DNA of 64,000 bases from Escallonia rubra. Taxonomy: Eukaryota; Streptophyta; Magnoliopsida; Escalloniales; Escalloniaceae. Within the stretch, counting starts at the first letter, position 1. Each line of letters begins with the position of its first letter. Location of the stretch: NCBI GenBank assembly GCA_033065855.1, contig JAVXUO010003167.1, forward strand, positions 1 to 64,000, written 5' to 3'. This document shows, piece by piece, positions 10,635 to 22,155 of this stretch. A program made the position numbers and the translations under genes. Under the pieces are notes generated by a model. The model did no database searches and had not been told where the DNA came from. It was given only the letters and a program-made list of their open reading frames with translations.

Positions 10635-13600
10635 CTACCCCATAACAGTACCATGAGAAACCACATCCCGAATAAACTGAAACATGATATCAATGTGCTT
10701 GGTCCGCTCATGGAACATTTGATTTTTGATCAGATGTATGGTACTTTGGCTGTCGCAGTAAACAGTGCTAGACTCATGTTTCAATCCCAAATCACCAACC
10801 AAGCCCTTCAACCAAATAGCTTCCTTCACTGCTTCGGTCGCTGCTATGTACTCAGCTTCTGTAGTAAACAAGGCAACAACAGTCTGTAGAGTAGCCTTCC
10901 AACTGATCACACAACTCGAAAAAGTGAAGATATATCCAGTCAAAGATCTCCTCCTATCCAAATCTCCATTGTAGTATGAATCCACATATCCAACAACTCT
11001 AGCATTCACATCACTGCCCTGATGGTAGACTAAACCAGTATCCGCAGTACTTCTCTGATATCGAAGTATCCACTTCACTGCCTACCAATGAGCTTTCCCA
11101 AGATTACCCATGTACCTGCTAACCACCCTGACCGCATGAGAAATATCGGTCCTCGTACATACCATAGCATACATGAGACTACCTATTGCACTAGCATATA
11201 GAACACACGCCATGTGCTCCACCTTCTCGTGGGTCTGTGGGGAATCAGCTGTTGAAAGCTTGAAGTGTGCCGCCAAAGGAATAGTCATAGGTTTGGAGTT
11301 TTCCATACCAAAGCGCTGCAATACTCGCTCAGTGTACTTTTTCTGGGACAAGTATAAAATTCCTGCAGGTCGGTCCCTCTGAATCTTCATCCCTAATATC
11401 CTATTTGCTGCATCCAAGTCTTTCATCTCAAATTCCCTTTTCAACTATTCTTTCAAACCGTTGACGTTTGACATCGATTTTGCAGCAATCAGCATGTCAT
11501 CAACATAGAACAACAAATATATATATGAGAACTATCCGCGAGCCTCTAGTGATACACACAACTGCCATAGGCACTCTTTGTGTAACCTCTCTCTGCCATG
11601 AAAGTGTCAAACGGCTTATACCACTGTCTCGGAGATTTCTTTAATCCATACAAGGATTTCTACAACAAGCAAACATGATCTTCCTTATCTTGGATCACGA
11701 ACCCCTCAGGCTGACGCATGAATATATGCCTTCTAACTCCCCGTGCAGAAAAGTTGTCTTAACATCCGGCTGTTCTAACTCCAAGTCATATAGAGCAACC
11801 ATAGCTAGCAACAATCTTATCGAAGTATGTTTTACTACAGGAGAGAATATTTCATTATAATCCATACCTTCTCTTTGAATAAAACCCTTAGCTACCAAGT
11901 GTGCTTTATATCTTGCATTTTCCATTCCAGGAATTCCCTCATTCTTCTTGTAGACCCATTTGCAACCAACAATCTTCTGGCCCATAGGCAGTTTCACCAA
12001 TTCTCGCGTTTGATTCTTATAAAGAGATTCCATCTCCTCACTCATAGCAACTATCCACTGTGTTGATTCCGTGCTCTTGATGGACTCTTTATATGTAACA
12101 GGCTTTTCAATCTTAATATCCTCTGCCACACTTAGAGCATAAGCAACCATATCTACATATCCATACTTCTGCGGAGGTCGATTTTCTCTTCTCGGTCTGT
12201 TCCTAGCAATATTATAATGTTGTTCCTAAGGTTCTTCATTTTCCTCGATAGAATAAGAACCATCTTCCTCATCTCTAGGAATTATAGGCAAAAAATCTGG
12301 TGCTCGAACCTCGAACTCCACCTTCTCCCTAACACTGTGGTCTTTTCCTGCATCAATCAACTCCTTCTTCTTTGAAAACATCGAAGACTCATCAAAGGTC
12401 ACATCTCTGCTAATTAGGAACCTGGATGACTTAAAATCAGGACACCACAACGTGTACCCTTTTACCCCACTTGCATAGCCTAAGAAAATGCACTTCTTTA
12501 TTCTCGGCTCAAGTTTACCATCATTAACATGAGCATAAGCAGGACAACCAAATATCCTCAATTTTTCATAATTAGCATGCTTACCAGACCAAACTTCTTC
12601 AGGAGTCCTGCAACCAATTGCAGTCGATGGAAAACAATTCACCAAATATACAGTTGTGTTAACAGCTTCTGCCCAAAATTCCTTTGATAACCCAGCATTT
12701 AAAAACATACACCAAGCCCTCTCAAGGAGAGTTCTATTCATTCGTTCTACAACCCCATTCTGCTGTGGTGTTTTTCTAACAGTGCAATGCCTCACTATGC
12801 CTTCATTCTTGCAGAACTCAATAAACTCATCCAAACAGAATCCATGTCATTGTCAGTCCTCAAACATTTAATTTCTTTGTCGGTCTGTTTTCAATCATCA
12901 TCTTAAACTGCTTCCACTGAATAATGACATCACTCTTCTTTTTCAGAATGTACACCCAGACCTTTCTTGACAAGTCATTAATAAAGGTCAACATATATCT
13001 GCCACCACCCTTAGAAGGAACCGTGGAAGGACCCCAAAGCTCTGAATGGATATAATACATCGTACGTTTGGTGGTATGAATTGCCCGACTGAATTTTACC
13101 CTGCACTACTTCCTGAAGACACAATGCTCACAAAATCCAGATCCCCAGTTTTCTTGCTTCCCAGTAAACCTTGTTTGCTCAGCACATCCATACCCCTCTC
13201 ACTCATATGCCCAAGACGCATATGCCAAAGCTTGGTAGCGTCAGAATCTATATCAGAAGATGAAGCTGCTGCTGCTGCTCATGTAATTGTGCTACCCTGT
13301 AACAAATAGAGACTATTTTGTTTCAACCTCTTCATCACAACAATATCACCCTTCATTATCCTCATAACTTCACCTGTAGCCTGATAGCTATAACCATCGG
13401 AGTCAAGCATACCCAAAGAAATCAAATTTTTTCTCAGCTCTAGAACGTGCCTGAAATCAGTCAAAATTCTCACAATACCATCATGCATCCTAATCTGAAT
13501 TGAACCTATCCCAACCACCTTACATGCGACATCATTTCCCATTAGAACTTTACCACCATCAAATGAGCAATAAGTGGCAAACCAATTCCTATTGGGCCAT

Positions 13601-13810
13601 ATATGATAGGAGCAACCCGTATAAAAAATCCACCCTCCATCTGAGAAACTAATAGTAACTGAGAGAACTTCCGCACCATCAGAATTATCTTCTACTACTC
13701 CACCATCAGTCGTCTTGAAATTATCCTTTTTCTTTCCTTTATGCTCAGGACAATCCTTTATATGATGCCCTTCCTTGTGACAATGATAGCACTTCAATTG
13801 TCTGACCATT
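10635..13810 (-). pseudogene. pol region (and gag zinc knuckle) of the Tork element
   Basis: Reading right to left there is a CCHC knuckle CYHCHKEGHHIKDCPEH at the end of gag, then a protease part (GGWIFYTGCSYHIWP). The integrase has FINDLSRKVWVYILKKKSD and PQQNGVVERMNRTLLERA. The RT part has GCKWVYKKNEG and LEQPDVKTTFLHGELEG, then REFEMKDLDAANRILGM. RNase H has GYVDSYYNGDLDRRRSLTGY, TEAEYIAATEA and HERTKHIDI. These motifs are those of Tnt1/Tork. The region is interrupted many times and is older than the Sirevirus pol. Confidence 0.88.
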
Positions 13811-14500
13811 CACTGAGACATCGATCTTCCTTTATTTCTAGACCCAGCATGGTCAGTGATTCGGCCTCAAGCCATCAGACCATCACCATGTTCTTCTCCC
13901 CTATTTTTTGAAACCTTCTTCCTTAATTCTTGAGAATTTATCACAGCCTCAACCTCTTCCATGGATATTTTATCCTTCCCATATAATAAGGTAGTAACAA
14001 GATGTTCATATGATGGAGGTAAAGAACACAGCAACAGTAAAGTTTATCCTCATCTTCTATCTTGATATCAATATTTTGCAGGTAAAATATTACCCTGTTA
14101 TATTCATCAAGATGATCACTGATCGATTTACCTTCTTTCATCTGAAGAGAATACAACTGTTTCTTTAAATACATGTAATTTTTTAGAGACTTCGTCATGT
14201 ATAAGCTCTTAAATTTAAGCCACAATCCAGTCGCAGTCATTTCCTAAGAAACCTTTCACAACATGTTGTCAGCTAAACATAGCAACATGGCACTATAGGC
14301 TCTCTCCAACATTTCTTCCTTCTCATCAGCAGACATCGTATCAAGAAGCCCTTGATTCCCCTTTAACGCTTTCAACAACCCTTGCTGAATCAGAACAACA
14401 TGCATCTTCATTCTCCATAAACTGAAATCATTTGATCCATCAAACTTTTCCAAATCATACTTCGTCAAAGTATTTGGCGCCATTGCAAGGTCTTTCAATC
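13811..14500 (-). pseudogene. gag region of the Tork element
   Basis: It starts near MKDLAMAPNTLTKYDLEKFDG with NDFSLWRMKM, the usual copia gag opening in which the core begins F-DG-N-F--W. It continues through ATGLWLKFKSLYMTKSLKNY and KEGKSISDHLDEYNRVIF, matching the UBN2/gag core of Tnt1-type elements. It is interrupted. Confidence 0.85.
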
Positions 14501-14511
14501 TACCGTGAACC

Positions 14512-14526
14512 TCAGCTTTGATACCA
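14512..14526 (-). other. Primer-binding site of the Tork element
   Basis: On the minus strand this reads TGGTATCAAAGC, an initiator-Met-tRNA-type site. In the uninterrupted target it would sit 2 nt from the LTR end. The solo LTR at 14530 now separates it from its LTR. Confidence 0.85.
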
Positions 14527-14529
14527 CTT

Positions 14530-15990
14530 TGTTAGCCCTATGATTGGATAACCTAGGCTTACATCTTGTTTTGATGATAACTACACATTGATTATGTTCT
14601 AATGTGTGCTTTGAGTGTATTCTTAGTAGGTATATACATGCACACTCATGAAGACACATTTGAGAAGTTGGATAGATGGATTAAAGCCAAAGAAGCTTAA
14701 AGTTATAATGGACATGCTATAGAAGCTTCATCAAGTTCAATGTCGAAGAGCAACAAAGGAATGCATCGGCTAAGTTACTATCGATTATAATTGATCTTTC
14801 CTATTATGTAACTAGTCTTGTTTGATGCTTGGATTGATGACTATGACCTAAAAAGACCTTAGGACACCTTGTGCATTGCATGTGACTTCATAACCATTCA
14901 CACAAGCGTGGTTCTTGAAAATGAGTGAACTTTGGAGCTTACTCAGATTTTCTCAAAAATGTTTTTGGTGCTAATCTTTTCATATCTTGATAAAACTTTT
15001 CATTAGTTTTCCAACGCAAAAAACGGCACCTCAATCCAATTTTTCTAGAGAAAGTTATGCTAAAAATAGGAAATAGGGTTCCGTGAGGCAGCCGATAGGC
15101 AGTAGGGTAATACAGTCGACTGTAATTGAATACAGTCGACTGCATTCCAATGCAGTCGACTGCATTGGTCAAAATTCAGTTCCAACGGCTATTTTTGAGG
15201 ACAAAACTCCAACGGCTATTTTAGAGGGATTACAGTCGACTGCATTGGGTTGCAGTCGACTGCAATGGCAGTTTTGCCCATATTATGCCTATAACGGCTA
15301 TATTTCATTTCCTCTCTATATAAATGATGTGGGGCTTCATCATACACCATGGAAATCACATTCTAAGCCTTCATTCATTAGAGAAACATCAAGGCTCATA
15401 GATTAAACTTTTCTCTCTTCATCTTCATGATTTTACATCATTAAGAGAGCATCTTTGTGAGCAATTCTCTGATTGAGAGTGAACATCCTTCAAGTCATCA
15501 ATTATCTCATCTCTCTATTGCACTAGAGCTTCATTTGTACTCATTTCCTTTCAAGAGGGTTTCTTTGTACACATTTGATCTTTGTAAAAGGATTGTGATC
15601 AAGGCTTGGGTTTGTCAAGTCTTCGGTGAGCTTTGTGGATTCAAGGCTTGTACTTGGTATGGGGATATCACCAAGTGTTGTGAGGGTTTTGATCTTGACC
15701 TGGAAGAAGATTGTTGCTAGTGAATTCTAGTGCTCTTGTAAGGGACTTCCTTGAAGAGGTGGATGTAGGCTTGAGGGTATATCAAGCCGAACCATTTAAA
15801 TCTCCTTGTCAAGTATCTCTAACTCAATCTCTTTACTTATTGCTCTTTAATTGTTTGAGATTGTTTAGTTAGCATCTTCATTGAAGTATTACTTGGTTTG
15901 TTTGAGATTTATGATTGTGCTTAGTTTAAATTCCCCATTATATTTTAAAAACCTTATTCACCCCCCTCTAGGGTTGTTTTATTGGTTTCA
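14530..15990 (+). mobile_element. Solo LTR of a Sirevirus-type copia element (1461 bp)
   Basis: It starts TGTTAGCCCT, ends GGTTTCA, and is flanked by a perfect 5-bp duplication CACTT (14525-14529 and 15991-15995). There is no internal region, so it is an LTR left by recombination between the two LTRs of an inserted element. Its end block GGATGTAGGC...GCCGAACCA...AATCTCC...CACCCCCCTCTAGGG matches that of the Sirevirus at 8750-8900. It carries several CAGTCGACTG palindromes (15113-15260) and a TATA box TATATAAA at about 15317. It is a different subfamily from the element at 1-8911. Confidence 0.9.
15110..15262 (+). repeat. Cluster of CAGTCGACTG palindromes in the solo LTR
   Basis: Five copies of the 10-bp palindrome occur, at about 15115, 15133, 15151, 15235 and 15251, with partly repeated surroundings (TGCATTCCAATG). 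The cluster lies about 60 bp upstream of the TATA box at 15317, a promoter-proximal position. Confidence 0.85.
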
Positions 15991-15994
15991 CACT

Positions 15995-16383
15995 TGTTAA
16001 TGAATATTGTAGATTTCTCACCAAGCAATAAATAAGAGAATTGAAAACAATAATAGAAAATAGAAGCACACAAGACACAAGATTTACGTGGTTCGGCGAA
16101 AGCCTATTCCACGGTAGTTACAGCGATTTCACTATGTCTGGGTATGGAGATTACATATATTTCTCTCTCTCAACGAACCCTCTCAAAGATTGGATCTTCT
16201 CTCTTATACTTAAAGCACAATACAAGACAACACATATATATTTCGAGATAAGTAGTGACTTTCTCTAAATAACCAATGTGCGACAAGACTTATATACTTA
16301 AGGCCAAGTTGTAACCTTCTTTAAATAACCGATGTGGGACACCCACACATTCCGGATTTTTTTATCCAAGACACATTATCACA
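15995..16383 (-). repeat. 5' LTR of the Tork element
   Basis: It is the partner of 10057-10443. In minus orientation it ends ...ATTCATTAACA next to the inserted solo LTR. Confidence 0.92.
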
Positions 16384-16388
16384 ATGAC

Positions 16389-16522
16389 GATTATAAACGT
16401 AACATTTAGCGTTGATGTGCATAATTAAGATTTTTATCGACAACAATTAGCAACGATTTCTATACTTAGCATCGATATTTTTATTAGAGTGACTTTTAGC
16501 GACGATTATTGGAACGGGGTTA
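16389..16522 (+). repeat. Probable continuation of the interrupted Ty3/gypsy LTR
   Basis: By position this should be the continuation of the gypsy LTR cut at 10056. It contains TTTTAGCGACGATTATT and related short motifs that also resemble the subterminal repeats of the CACTA family in this window, so a CACTA scrap is possible. There is no coding content. Confidence 0.4.
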
Positions 16523-16810
16523 TGTAACAACCCGTTAAATTCTTTTAGTACATAAACCTTCCATAAATAACTATATTGGGCCTTTTCGCAATAATAAAAA
16601 GTTACGGATAAAATTTGAATTACTAATGAAAGTGTAAGAGGATTTTCTGTAATTTTACTGTTAGAATTTATATATACATATAAGCTTGTATACTCTAGAG
16701 CAGCCGTCCAACAACCCATTCTTCTTTCGTCTGATACGTTTGTGAGAGAAAGAGAAAGAGTAAAAGGGGAAGGATTGAAGGATTTTTTGCCGATCGAATT
16801 CCTTTCCAAT

Positions 16811-18665
16811 AAGTTTTTTTTTTAACCGTAATTTTTCGGGTAGGTTCGGGTCGGTTTTCGGGTTACCTGATATTACCCATTTTTTCGGAGTATATAAATG
16901 GAAAAAAAATTTGTGCCCTAAATTTGATTCATTTTCAATTCATTTCGTCACTTCTCACAGTTTTCAGTCTCACTCATCTCCCCTCTCATACCGCCGCAGG
17001 CCAACACCACATCTGTCGCCGCAAGCCAACACCACATCTACTGCCGCAGGCCAACACCACATCTACCGCCGCAGGCCAACACCACATCGTGCACTGCCCT
17101 CCGTCACTCATCACTCATCAGCTGTTGAAGGACTCGAGACACCAGATCTGTTTTCCACCGACCACCGCCGTAGCAGCGTCGAGGGACTCGAGACTACCGT
17201 AGTAGCACGCCACTGAGGCACCGACCGAGAGGCCTCCGCCTGTCCACCGCCACTGTTCACGCCGTACGGTACGAATTACCACGTGGAAGGTAAGTCAATC
17301 TCTCAAAGCTTATACTGATCAATTGGATTTATGCGCTATGTTCTTGAAGTTATTTGGTTGCTTGTAGTCTGTAGGCTGTAGCTAATTACAAGCTGATAGT
17401 ACAAAAATCCTCTGCTTGTAGAGTTGTAGTCTGTAGCTAATTACAAGTTTTGCCACAAATTTCTGCTCAGCTGGTATGGTAAATTGGTAATGGAGTATGG
17501 AGCCATTGGAGCGTGTAGTCTGTTGTAGTATGGAGTTTTTCTGTTTACTTTTTAGTTTTTACCTAATGGTAGACAAAATGGTCTTAATTAACATGTGAAT
17601 TATAAACTCTGGCTTGGCCTAAAATTAATATTTCTTTGGATATGGATTTTATCAATTCACTCACTTAGTTGATTTTAACATTCACTCACTTAGAAGCAAT
17701 TTGTGATTTTTTTCCTCATGACCGAAGCCTCTTTATTTTCTGTGTTAGTTTAGTACTTTAGTTACTTTAGTACATTTTTTTAAGAGAGATTGGATTTGGG
17801 CAGTATTGTGGATTTGTGGTTGATGTTATTATTGTTGGATGATATTTTTTTGCATTTGGATGTTATATTCATTGCTGAATTTGTTGTTGGACTAGTGGAC
17901 TACTGAAGCTTTGGTTTGCGGACATAATTGGTTGTGTGGTTATGGAATTCAAAGTAAGTTATTATTTTTAAAGCATTAGAGTATGAAGTTTATATTTATG
18001 TTTTGGCCTTTGAGATTTAGTTTAATCATATTTGCTTAAATGTAGGTGATGAGCCGGAGGATAGTGACCTTGTGGTATCTTTGTCTATCAATGCAAACAT
18101 GGATGGTTCGTTGGATGCAAGAAGCTTAATAAGTATTTGAAGACTTGAAGTTTTAGTTGACGACGATGGAATTGAAAACTTCAATTTCAATGAATTTATA
18201 CATGTGATATGAATTATGATGATGTAATTGTTGTTTAAAGGATTGGGGAATGGGGTTAGATGCTTGAATTTGTTCTTATGGTATTTAACAATTAGTATGC
18301 TAGTAAGTAGTAATTAGTAGTAAGTAACTAAGTATGAGATTATGAGTTTTAATGTTTTATGTGTCATAACCTTTAGTTTTTGGTAAACTGAAAAGTAATT
18401 TTTTTTTTTACAATAACAATCAAAGACATGAAATGTGTTGGTAAAATAAGCAAAATAAACAAAAAAGAGAAAAATAACAGTAAGTAGTACTATCGAATAA
18501 AATAATAACCAGCAAAAAGATTAAAATAGTGTTAAAATCTGTGTTTTTTTTTTAAAGGACGACCCGCGGGTAATACCCTACCCAGGTATAAATTTTCTGA
18601 CCCGTTTTTACCCATACACGACCGGGATTTTACCCGTACGCGGCGGGTACACCCGTTTGCCAGGT
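16811..18665. mobile_element. Unclassified insert, possibly a non-autonomous hAT-like element
   Basis: The left part has GGGTAGGTTCGGGTCGG and the right part CCCGCGGGTAATACCC and CCGTACGCGGCGGGTAC. Such CGGGT-rich ends with GC-rich UTR-like inner DNA are seen in plant hAT derivatives. Inside, a GC-rich exon-like stretch (16985-17290) ends at a good splice donor AAGGTAAGT, and a short exon-like piece follows TGTAG at about 18045. I could not find matching terminal inverted repeats or an 8-bp duplication, so the class is a guess and the borders are approximate. Confidence 0.35.
16991..17088 (+). repeat. 24-bp tandem repeat, four units
   Basis: The unit CGCCGCAGGCCAACACCACA with a TCTA-type end is repeated four times with few changes. 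Being a multiple of three, it reads in one frame as a short repeated peptide. It lies in a GC-rich exon-like stretch. I see no proof of expression. Confidence 0.85.
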
Positions 18666-18839
18666 TTAGTGTGTAGTGTGTAAGAAGTGGGTGAACGGTA
18701 ATGAGAAGAAGGGCTGTGAAGGGGTTGAACTAGGGGTAGATTTGGGGCGGCCATAGTATGAGATCGAGTGGGGACGGCAGCAGCCATGACTGCCGTACGA
18801 GAAAGAGGTGGCTGTGATAGTCATCGGCTGCCGTGGTAT

Positions 18840-19510
18840 TACGTTATATATGTGTATGGGTGTATGTAAATGGGTAATGGGAGAGGGAGTGTAACTTGCC
18901 ATGAGAGAAGAGAACGACTGCCCAGCCGTGGGCTGCCACGGTTTGCTGTCTAGTTGATGAGTGCACGAGTGGGTTTGAAGGAAAAAAAATAAGAGGGAGA
19001 GGGATGACAGACCCACTGCCGTGAGGCAGTGGGTGTGAGAGTGTATAGTGGTGTTGATGATATGTTATTGGGTGCGTGAGTGAACAATGTTTGTAAATGA
19101 GTGTGTATGTGGTGTATATAAAGAGTGGGTGGTAAACCATTGTGTGTAGCCAAGAGGTAGCTGTGTACATGCGTTGTCTGTGCTGTGTGCATGGTAAAGC
19201 TGCCAAAACGGCAGCGGTGAGTTCAGGTGTGTGTTGTGTGTAGTGGTATGTGTGAATATGAACCTCTGTGTGTGTGTGTGTGTGTACGTGTGCGTGTGAG
19301 TAAAGTGTGCGTGGATGGGTGTTTGTGTGAATGAGTATGTGAGTAGGTGTTGTGTAAAGTGTGTATGTTATATATATGCATGAGTGTGTGATTTTGTATG
19401 GCTAGGTATATATGTATTATATAGGTATGTGTGTCCTGTTTGAAATATGTGTGTGTGTGTGTGTGTGTGTGTGGGTGTATGGGGGTGTGTGTAAGTGAAT
19501 ACACTGTATA
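18840..19510 (+). repeat. TG-rich cryptically simple sequence
   Basis: Long runs of GTGTGTG and GTGTATG, including pure (TG) tracts at about 19265-19285 and 19450-19472, lie within the long LTR. The opposite-strand reading frames here are Thr/His-rich and are products of the simple sequence, not genes. Confidence 0.8.
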
Positions 19511-20976
19511 AGTGAAGTTCGTGAGTGGTCTGTAGGTGAGTTAGAGATTTAGTACAGAGAATAAAGGAGATACTGAAGTAGGTTTAGGGTCTGTATTGTA
19601 CAGGGCTACCTTGGCTTGCACAGGTATACTACGAGTTCGCGATATGCTCGATACTTTAGTTGCGTAGCGCACAGTGATTGTCAGCATGTCAAATTTTACT
19701 GTGAGATACTTTAGACGGAGCTAGAATTCCTGGCAAAATTTTGTAATTTTTTGAAATCACATGAATTTTTAATATTTTCTGTAAGCTCAGATTTGTAAAA
19801 TTCTTTGGAGTCTTTAAAACTCATGAAAAAGTTTTGCAAAATTAGAGTAGTGTTTTTATGGTATAAATAAGTCCTGGATTAAGTTTGGTAAATTTTAGAG
19901 CTGATTTGCTATCATTCCCGTATCACATTGGATTTAGCAAAACAAAAAATCTAAAAATAGTTTTGATGCCTCTTAAATTCTAATTTCAATTTTTATAATC
20001 TTTATACATATTTTAATGCTGTTAAAAAAATTATGGGACTTTCTTTTCCAGCTAGAGCCAATTATGGATTTTTCTGGTATTTAAAGAAATTATTTTAATT
20101 TAAAAATATTAAAAAATTTATATTTTTACTTATTGTGCTGTTTTAAGCAATAAAAGAATTTTATAAGGATTTATTGTGAATTTCGGAGTAACTTAATGCG
20201 TTATAGAGGGTGCGGAGTTATCGTAAAGTTCGACCGTCCGAGAGATCCGATTCGTTTGGTGTTTGTTAAGGGTGTTTTGGGGTTAGTTTAGAGTGTGTTA
20301 TGGTACGTTAAGCATCGGGGGTAATTTGGTAATTTTAAACGAGTCTAGGAGTATTTTGGTAATTTCATGCACTTGGGAGAACTTAACACCTAAGCATGCT
20401 TGAGCGGTAATAAATAACATCCGTGTAGTTTGTTATTTAGGTTTCGATAGGCAAGAGCTAGGACCGGCTTTTGAGCAAGTACCAGAACCAGTTGTTGAGT
20501 CAAGTAAGTACTCCTGCCATGTTTCTCCGCAGACTCTATTCGCAAAATATATAAACATATATATGATTTAATCAATTGAAAGTTTTTAAACTTCTTGCAC
20601 TGTACATGTTTTCTTGTTAAATCATTTGATGAGAAATTGAGTGAAAAGAATGCCATAGACTATTATGTGAATAGTTGCTTTACACTCGGTACATGTTGAA
20701 TGAGATGGTGAATTTGACTTGGTTGCTATGCCCCATATCCAATGAGGAAAAGTTGGATTTTGAGCCCTGGTCAACGGGGCTTGTACGTTGATACACAGTA
20801 TTGTTGCTTGTAGTTCGCCCTTGCGTCCACAGAATTATATATCCCAGGTACAGGAGGGATCTCGGGCCCAAGTCAGGGGGGCTTGTACACTGACCGCAGC
20901 ACACCTAAATTGTGTTATCTATGATGGATGCAAATGAATTTCTTGATGTTATGCTTCAATTTGAGAATCGTTTGTG

Positions 20977-20994
20977 CACACACACACACACACA

Positions 20995-21064
<70 letters not shown>
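20977..21064 (+). repeat. Compound (CA)n(TA)n microsatellite
   Basis: About 55 bp of CA repeats with one interruption are followed by about 32 bp of TA repeats, within the long LTR. Confidence 0.95.
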
Positions 21065-21068
<4 letters not shown>

Positions 21069-22155
21069 ACATAATGAAGAAATTTTTTGATGAAATCAAT
21101 ATTGATTTCTGAGTTGAAGAAGAAAACCCATGGCATTTTTTGAAATCTTCAAACCTATATTAGAAACATGGTTTGTGTACTTGCTGAGCTTTCGCTCATT
21201 CCTTATTTTTCAGATGATGACCTATGGGAGGCAGATCTTTACGAGCAACACAGGGAAGGAATGCCCGAAGAGAACCATTAGAATAATGAAGTGTTTATCG
21301 TTTTGAGAATTTTAGTTTTATAGTTATTATTATGATTGAACTATTGTAGGGAGCTTAGGTCTCCTCGAATTTCTTTGTAATTTTCAAGCACATGTAATGA
21401 GGATATTTAATTGGATTATTGATGAATGTGTAAGTGAGACCTTTAATAGTCAATCAAACTATTTTGGAAATTAGTAAGTTGGATTAAATCTCGAGTACAG
21501 GTTGTAGTAAGGTCTGGCAGAGCCCTGGGTGGATGTTTGAATGAGCCTGCAGCCAATCACGTGCCTAGCTCATGGGCTCACCCATGGGTTGGGGTCGTGA
21601 CAGGGGTAGTGACATGGGTAGTGACAAGGGCAGAAGGTCCACGGATGTTGGGGTCATGACAGGGATGGACCCGATAACAATATCAATGTGATGTGTTACA
21701 AGTGCAGGGTCCAACCCGGGCATTTCGTTATAGCTCCAAACCAGTACATCGCTATATTTGCTAATGAGTCAACCAATTCCCCTCTTTGACTCGGGGCGCA
21801 TTTGGTGCCAAAGTAATTCAGTTGGGGTTCCTCCTTCGGGTCAACCAGGTTAATCTTTTCAAGGTCTTCGCCCTGCGGGTGAGGGTTACCTTCATAACAA
21901 GGCTAAGCGGCACCGGGGGTGAGCTCGGGGTTGGGCAGGCAGTGTTCGGCCACACAACACCATTCAGTCTCCATGGGCGAGTCAGGTTAAGGGGGTCCGA
22001 TGATGGACTACCTGAAGCCCCCATGCACCATCATAATTGGAAGATTACCTTGCTGTCTTTAAATATGAGTTGGATAGTCAGCTCAGACCTCTGCTTCTTG
22101 GACTTGGGAGACGAAGGTGAGGAGTTGGCCTTCATAGCGGGCGGGGTAGTTCAGG

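Larger units (their letters stand above)
10057..16383 (-). mobile_element. Ty1/copia Tork-type (Tnt1-like) element, minus strand, with nested solo LTR (fossil)
   Basis: On the minus strand the order is LTR, (nested LTR), primer-binding site, gag, protease, integrase, RT, RNase H, LTR. The short 387-389 bp LTRs and the pol motifs (GDLDRRRSLTGYIF, WMKWILRY-like RNase H start) fit the Tork/Tnt1 lineage. Without the inserted LTR the element would be about 4.9 kb, normal for this lineage. By hand count the LTRs differ at about 37 of 387 sites (about 10%). That suggests roughly 4 My at 1.3e-8 substitutions per site per year. A near-match 5-bp target duplication, GTGAC/ATGAC, flanks it. It is broken, with many interruptions. 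Confidence 0.92.
16523..21602 (+). mobile_element. Long LTR of a Ty3/gypsy element without internal region (probable solo LTR, fossil)
   Basis: It starts TGTAACAACCCG and ends GGGTTGGGGTCGTGACA. Its end block (GTAGTAAGGTCTGGCAGAGCC...CCCATGGGTT...GACA) and a block at 20400-20960 match the LTR at 41332-43976. An unrelated insert occupies about 16811-18665, leaving roughly 3.2 kb of LTR. No primer-binding site, gag or pol is found between its ends. The left flank GGGGTTA and right flank GGGGTAG are similar, but a clean 5-bp duplication is not certain. Similar GACA-ending repeats continue to 21661, so the right end may lie a little further on. Confidence 0.6.

Noticed and set aside
18844-19504. 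Thr/His-rich reading frames on the minus strand
   Set aside because: They are translations of TG-rich simple sequence inside a long LTR.
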